This document shows, in pieces, positions 46,893 through 64,000 of a DNA stretch of 64,000 nucleotides. The translations under genes and the position numbers were made by a program. The notes beneath the pieces are model-generated. The model saw only the letters and a program-made list of their open reading frames with translations, had not been told where the DNA came from and did no database searches. The DNA lies in NCBI GenBank assembly GCA_963691815.1, contig OY829662.1, positions 12,466,241 through 12,530,240 of the forward strand, given 5' to 3'. This DNA is from Echiichthys vipera (lineage: Eukaryota > Chordata > Actinopteri > Perciformes > Trachinidae). Every line of letters begins with the position of its first letter. The stretch's first letter is position 1.

Positions 46893-47420
46893 TTTAAAGG
46901 CGGTGTACACAACATTTAGCATTTACTGTATATGTCAGCAAACATATTCACTATATAAAGATATAGTGGAGTGATGGCGTCCTGAGCAGAGAATGAAGTC
47001 TCTCTCCCTCTGTGTGTGCTGTAATCTTGTGATGCCGCTTCCGGCGACGCAAGGGCTTGTAGTGCTTGAAGTAGAAAAATTTAAACTTTTAAAGCAACAT
47101 TGCATGATGCTGTGCCGTGACTGTCAATCAGCCTTGACATTGCTTTAAACGTCATCAAACTTCTCTGTGATACATCCAGAGGATCGCCAAAAAAACGCCA
47201 TTGTTGCCATCCTTGACTACATCAAGGAAACCGGACTGTGGATATAACCATGAACTGTGGATGGCAGCAACATACCTTTAGGCATCTAGTCTACCAGAAA
47301 TCCAGAAGAAGAAAGCTGTCATTGCAGAGTGAAGCGTGTCTCCAGTTTGATCTACCATAGAGCGGGCAGCACGCTGTACAGCTTTGAAGGTAGACCTACA
47401 TCACTGATAGCCTGATCTCA
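46893..47420. repeat. possible degraded dispersed repeat
   Basis: The stretch starting ATTTAAAGGCGGTGTACACA resembles, from memory, the beginning of fish repeats that start TTAAAGG. No second copy is present here and no end could be defined. Confidence 0.25.
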
Positions 47421-48434
47421 CTACAACACAAGGGCTCTTTTGAGAACAACACACTTCATCTGAGAGCTCTTTTAGAAGCATTCAGATCCCTGGTTAGCAC
47501 TAGCATAACTTCCCATTTAGCACAACAGCAGAGTTGGCCTAGCCTACCTGCTATTGAAGCAATGAAGCGATGATCAAAAATGTGACAAATGTGACCAAGC
47601 AACGCGGTACTTGCGTTCCAGGCGATTTAATCACATCCATCTCTCCCGGTGTGAATGTAGTTAGACTGTGAAAAAACGTTGGGGAACCTGTGGAAGCAAT
47701 CCCAGCCAAACTTTTTTTTATTTTCCAGTATTTCAGGTACAGCTCCTTTTAGAAATCTCTATCTGCCTTTAAGACCAAAAATAATGATCCAAGAGTTTTT
47801 TTAATGCAGCCTTGAGCATGTTCAGTTTTGTATGTTTGATTGGTCTTTAAAAGTGATCTGTAATTGAACATTTAACAAAGAAGGTGTATAGTGGAAATAC
47901 CTTACCATCAGCCTCAACACTGGATGTTCTCCAATATGCAATATGTTTGCAGTGCTTCATGTAAAAGTGAATAAAACTGAGAAGCTCTAACCATTCGGAC
48001 ATTTTGTCAGGTAGAATTCCTACGTACCAAAGTCCTTTTTAATTGGCTGTTGCTGACCGTCCAAGTGTTCATGGCTGAGCCTCTCCTAACCCGATGATCA
48101 TGTTGCTTTCAATGTGAAAGTGCAGTTACCTGAACTGATGTTAGCTTAGCTGGCAAAATGATTTTGGCCTCAGTGTTACAGGCACAGTGAGACCACAGGA
48201 GCTGTATGACAGATTATGGGACTATGAAAGCATAAAGGACCCAAACACAGAACGTAGTGACCTAAATTAAAAGTTGGTAAAAGAGTGTGTGAAAGTGTGT
48301 GTTTGGTTGGCGCAGTGCCATGGTATCTAGTCTTCATCTTACTGCTCATGCGTCGACAGTCCCAAATTTTGTCCTCAACCGGCCCACCCAGGATTGCCCA
48401 GTAATGGCCCTGCTTGATCACAGACACATGCATG

Positions 48435-48460
48435 CACACACACACACACACACACACACA
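48435..48460 (+). repeat. short (CA)n tract
   Basis: 13 CA units, intergenic. Confidence 0.9.
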
Positions 48461-49567
48461 ATGGTTGAGTTTTCCTTCTGATATTACCAGTGTTATGAAA
48501 AAAGCTTTCTTTGGAAGAGACGAACACGGTGGTTGTTTGACAAAACAATTCCAGCTCAAGGTCCTCTTACTACTTTCTTCTGGAACTTGCAGGTCTATAA
48601 TCTTTTAATCATTCCATCCTCATGTTAGGTGTCTAGAATTACCTTCTTTTCTCAAACTGTATGTTTAGGAATATTTAAACGGCTGCATCCTCTTCAAAGA
48701 TCTGAAGATCCACCAAGGAGTTGACGGAGGAGCACACTTTAATCAGCAGGGTTAAAATGTTAGCATATTTTAAAACTAAGTGACAACTGAGGACGTACCA
48801 GTATGCATGTCCATGAGGAGAGAGAAAGTAAAGTCCTGCACGGCATGCATGTGTATAAAAACTCTTTTGAAATTGTAATCATGGTGGACATGTGTTTTCG
48901 TGCTGGAAATCGAGCCCCAAATCCCTGCAGATGGAAGAGCAGTAATTATTTCACTGAGCTACAACCCCAAACTTGTGTGTGTTGTCAAAGTGATGAAGTT
49001 GTATGTGTGTATGTGTGGAGAGGGGGGTACTAAACTCAATGTCGGCGAGTTGGGGGTACATTCCTTAGTGATTTAGTGGGCATTAAGATGAAGAGGAATG
49101 TGTCAAAGCTGTGGAAGCTTTAGTCCACTGTGGTGTAAACTGGCTGGGAGGAGCTCTGACAGCTCAGACTGATGGATGACTGACACTCGGCTTAATGTGA
49201 GAAGGATGGAGTGCAGAGAAGGGCGGAGCCCAGCAGAGAAGAGGGAGGCCGGGATGGGAGAGGAGCTAGCACCTGTAGGAAGAAATGTGAAAAGTGGGAT
49301 TGAAGAGGACAGTTTGCACTTCAGAGAAAGACAAGGGAGATGAATAGAGATATAATATTTAACGATTAGGAGAAGAAGGGTGCGGGCATGAGAGGAAATA
49401 AAGGGAAAGAGAGAGAACTAAGCCCAGTCAGGAGAGGAGGAGAGGATGCCAGAAGTTGGGATAAAAGAAGGACAAATGTGAAAAAAAGTCACATTCACAC
49501 AGGGAAAAGGAGGGGCAGATGAAGAAAAAAATAAGGACTCATATTAAGAGGATTTCAGAAGCTTATC

Positions 49568-49573
49568 TTTATT
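49568..49573 (-). terminator. candidate distal polyadenylation signal for prkar1b
   Basis: A canonical AATAAA on minus (CTTTATTTGC on plus), followed on minus by A/T- and C/T-rich sequence. It is the second hexamer past the stop. Confidence 0.35.
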
Positions 49574-49617
49574 TGCTCAAGATGGTTTGATAGTTGAAAG
49601 AAAGATGTACACACAGA

Positions 49618-49618
49618 C

Positions 49619-49649
<31 letters not shown>
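49618..49649 (+). repeat. (GA)n tract
   Basis: Imperfect GA run near the candidate distal end of the prkar1b transcript. Confidence 0.85.
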
Positions 49650-50001
49650 ATATAGAAAGATTCTTTTCATAAAGTCCCATTATATACAAGTCTCTGGGTC
49701 AGTTGTGCAATTTTGACAGATTACAGTAGATCAAAGGAAAGCAACACAAGTATATATTTTAATTATTTCTTTTATATATATGTAACATATAAGTCATGTC
49801 TTAAAAACAGCTAAATCAAACTTTTGTATTGACCCAACGAACAAATGAACAAACAAACAAACTAACTCTAAAGTGGTGCAAAAGCTTTCATCTAGCCGTT
49901 TAACATAGGCATCAGGAAAGACGTGTGTGTGTGTGTGTGTGTTGAGGATTCATATAGTCCTGAGACAGTGTAAGCATATAAACCATGGTTGCGTGTTTCA
50001 G

Positions 50002-50003
<2 letters not shown>

Positions 50004-50053
<50 letters not shown>
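50004..50053 (+). repeat. (TG)n tract in the prkar1b 3' flank or UTR
   Basis: A 50-bp TG array. A smaller one lies at 49922-49942. Confidence 0.93.
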
Positions 50054-50057
<4 letters not shown>

Positions 50058-50291
50058 TGCGGACCGGACTGATAACACTACTGCTGCTTTGGAATACCAC
50101 AGCTCACAGATCAGACTGAACCGCCTCCAGGAAATATTGGGGCAGTGAGGATTTCTTAAGAAAAAAAGCAACTTCTTGGTTAATTTGGGCTGGCACACGC
50201 CACATAACATTAAAATCTTAACAACCCCCCAACTGATAAAAGCAGTAAAAGCACACTTTAAGAAGCACTAAAAAAATGAATAAGCCAATAA

Positions 50292-50297
50292 TTTATT
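50292..50297 (-). terminator. candidate proximal polyadenylation signal for prkar1b
   Basis: A canonical AATAAA on the minus strand within AATTTATTTTTC on plus, about 600 nt past the stop codon. Use is inferred from position. Confidence 0.4.
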
Positions 50298-50893
50298 TTT
50301 CTTCACACCTCAATCTATCTAGGTTTTAGGGGAACTGAGCTCTGTGTAGCACGGGTCTGATTTGACCTACATATGGCATCACACACACCCACAAATGAAA
50401 AAAAGGCAAACAGCCAGCGAAAAAAAGAAACGTGTACTCACTTCCTCCCGCTGTATGTAAACATGACTTTACGTCCTACTTATTTCCTGATTTCATCTGT
50501 ACCCTTCATAAATTCATGAAAGTGCAAACGCCTTTCTTTATCAGTCTAGAAGCATGCATCATATACAGTTGCCACACTGTGTATATGACTCATTTACAGT
50601 ATATAATGACTTGAATGATCTCTGTCCCTGCTCTGATTTTTACACTCCTGCATGTTGGTTTTGACATAAAGCTACGTGACAGCACAGGTCAAGTCAAAGT
50701 GCACAAGATCAAAAGAAAAGCAACGCACAAAAGTGGGGAGAGAAAAAAAAGGCAGGTAAATGAGCGCCCTGTAGTTGTGGTTGTAAAACCCATGTCCTGT
50801 ACCCTGCATCCTCACCTCTTCCCACCCACAGACCCAATCTCTGATGCTGATGCTGCCCACCCCTGCTGGTGGGGGCCCAGGTGGGCCGACCTC

Positions 50894-62211
<11,318 letters not shown>

Positions 62212-62508
62212 CTGTAAGACAAAAAGAGGAGACATTTACCATTAGATACACACGCTCTCTGAAATTGTATAGTAGTGCTCCACAATTATCATAAAATTAT
62301 AATTGCACAAAAATATGATTATAATGTCTTGGTTTCAAGAAGAGGAACTGATTTTAAAGTAGTACTTTGAGCAGTTAAAATTGAGAGCTCCATTAAATGA
62401 GAGACAATGATCCTGTTTTTGGAACTGAAACATAATTTTTTCAATATTTCCATTTATTACAGTTTTGTTGTCATTATGTTTATACAGCAACGTGTGTGTG
62501 TATACATG

Positions 62509-62531
62509 TATATATATATATATATATAAAT

Positions 62532-62565
<34 letters not shown>
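62509..62565 (+). repeat. (TA)n tract with ATAAATA interruptions
   Basis: 57 bp of TA units interrupted twice by TAAATA. prkar1b intron, next to truncated MITE copy 6. Confidence 0.95.
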
Positions 62566-62581
62566 GATCTAGGCGTCTTGC

Positions 62582-62816
62582 CGTCATTGCAGCCGGGGAA
62601 TGACTGTAACGGCAGTGTAGCAGCACTTTCTACCTATATATAATATAGTTGTGATATCACAACTTTACTGATGTTCTGACGGCTCGTTTAAAAGCACAGT
62701 TTCTGAATAGGGGCTGTGTGCATTTCTCTGTGGCACGAGCACTTTGATACTTTCAAATGATTTATATAGCACCTCAACTTCGGAAATCTTTTTTTCTTTA
62801 CAATATGGGTCCTTTG
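62582..62816 (-). mobile_element. TTAA-type MITE, copy 6, reverse orientation, half element next to an AT tract
   Basis: Begins mid-element at GTCATTGCAGCCGGGGAATG and runs through TGTGATATCACAAC, CAGTTTCTGAATAGG, GCATTTCTCTGTGG and TTATATAGCACCTCAACTT to the terminus TTTACAATATGGGTCCTTT. The other half is absent, and the break sits about 15 bp from the (TA)n tract at 62509-62565. Confidence 0.7.
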
Positions 62817-63624
62817 AGGCTTACTCAAAATGCAGTGAATATTAGCAGTGCCACATTACAATATAATTAAATAATAAATGGGGACATTAAAGTCCAAATT
62901 AAAGTATGGGTTAATTTGTCACTAAGTTCATAGGGTCACACTTACAGAGGTGTGTATGACTTTTGTGGTAATGTTCATTGCATCTGTGTGTGTGTGTGTG
63001 TCTGTGTGTGTGGCCCACCCCACCCACCAGGCATGGGGACTTTCCCCTCTCTGCCATGAACATCAGGTGCTTCCTGACAAGTCTAGACCCAGAGGAGAGG
63101 ACCCCTTCCCCTAACAGCATCTCTCCTTTTTCTTCTCCTTTATAGCACAGAACCGCTCGGAGAGAGCGGGAACATAAAGGGAAACAGAGAGAGTGAGGAG
63201 AGACGATCTTGTCCGCCCTGTGTCTGCCTCTGCATATGGAAATGATATATTGAGGCTTGGGGTGTCTTTAGTTCATAAGTGCCTGAGTCCCGCTGCTGCC
63301 TCTAATTTCATATAATTTCACATTTTGTCTTAAAAGGGGAGAAAATGTTCCCAAGTGAGCCAACGTCAAGCTCAAAATCGTAAACAACTTGATTAAAGGA
63401 ATTCTAGCCTGCATTGCCTCCCTCCTGGATAAATGATTCAAGTGTGTGTGTGTCTGTGTGTGCATGTGGTGTTAGCGTGTGTGAGCGGAGCGTGTAGTCT
63501 GTTTTAAGTTCTGCCACTTATGTTTCTTTGCTGTCTCTGCAGAGACAAAAAATCATGCTCATTAAGCAAGCAAATACAAACACTCCCACATGTATACTAT
63601 ACCTCTAACACAATCTCACATGCA

Positions 63625-63675
63625 CGCACAAACACAAACACACAGACACACAGACACACAGACACACACACACAT
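63625..63675 (+). repeat. imperfect (CA)n/(CAGA)n tract
   Basis: ACACACAGACACACAGAC pattern. prkar1b intron. Confidence 0.85.
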
Positions 63676-64000
63676 GCACCTTCTACAAAAATGTTGAGTT
63701 GGTCTCCTGATTTCATAGCCTCCCCATAGAGCTCCTCAGACAGGCTTGCTGAGCTTAAAGGCTTACCATGCATACACAACATTACATTACACAGCAGGTC
63801 TGATTTATGCGATTGGTGTAGGAAGGACTGGGTGGGCCAACGCAGGGGTTGACCGGGGTGGATGGAATGAAAATGATACTTTTCTAAGTTTCTGATTCTA
63901 AGATCTCATCCTTTATGTTGTTGGTGCACATCTTTTTTCTCTTTGCATTCTTTTTTCATCTGTCCTTTCTGTCAACTTGGGAGGGCCGTGAGCACATGTT

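Larger units (their letters stand above)
49568..50893 (-). other. prkar1b: prkar1b 3' UTR (inferred)
   Basis: Downstream of the stop on minus there are AATAAA hexamers at 50292-50297 (about 600 nt after the stop) and at 49568-49573 (about 1.3 kb). TG arrays at 50004-50053 and 49922-49942 would be included only in the longer form. No open frame worth calling lies here. Confidence 0.45.
62212..64000 (-). other. prkar1b intron continuing beyond the window
   Basis: This is upstream intron sequence. It holds an AT tract (62509-62565), a truncated MITE copy (62582-62816), a short TG tract (62985-63011) and a CA tract (63625-63675). I looked for the preceding exon, which should end ...GIDRDSYRRILM, and did not find it here. 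Confidence 0.75.

Noticed and set aside
63597..63782. Possible upstream prkar1b exon (minus frame SLSEELYGEAMKSGDQLNIF)
   Set aside because: It does not resemble the expected ...GIDRDSYRRILM segment of RI subunits and lacks matching splice phase.

Overview
The window is vertebrate genomic DNA, almost certainly from a teleost and probably a percomorph. Genes are split into short exons with GT-AG introns, there is no bacterial-style gene packing, dinucleotide (CA/TG) microsatellites are very dense, and several fish-type non-autonomous DNA transposons are present. Two genes are recognisable, both on the minus strand: pdgfa (platelet-derived growth factor A, complete coding region, 35495 down to 16443) and the 3' part of prkar1b (regulatory subunit RI-beta of cAMP-dependent protein kinase, four last coding exons, 62211 down to 50894). 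From memory, the same two genes are neighbours on human 7p22.3, so this looks like conserved synteny.

Layout. 1-16.2 kb: non-coding DNA downstream of pdgfa, with a fold-back element at the left edge, a hAT-type MITE with a perfect 8-bp target duplication, two copies of a TTAA-flanked MITE and five long TG/CA arrays. 16.2-36.1 kb: pdgfa, with seven coding exons including two alternative 3' exons. Exon 6 gives a long form with a very basic tail (228 aa). Skipping it joins exon 5 to exon 7 and gives a short form ending VDVR (208 aa). 36.2-49.5 kb: intergenic DNA with no gene I can recognise. 49.5-64 kb: prkar1b 3' end. Its earlier exons must lie beyond 64000.

The pdgfa reading frame was rebuilt by hand across all splice junctions. 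Every junction is GT-AG and every phase matches. The predicted precursor has a signal peptide, a prodomain with an unusual histidine-rich stretch, a furin-type RRKRS site, the eight-cysteine growth factor core and the alternative basic tail. The prkar1b exons encode the end of cAMP-binding domain A and all of domain B, ending NSFISLTV as in RI-beta rather than RI-alpha.

I found no unmistakably new system. The best leads are: the His-rich prodomain; simple repeats placed a few bases downstream of 5' splice sites in both genes; a 28-bp near-perfect hairpin 30 nt inside pdgfa intron 3; and a TTAA-flanked MITE family with at least seven copies in 64 kb. All calls come from reading the sequence and from memory of the families; no alignment was run.
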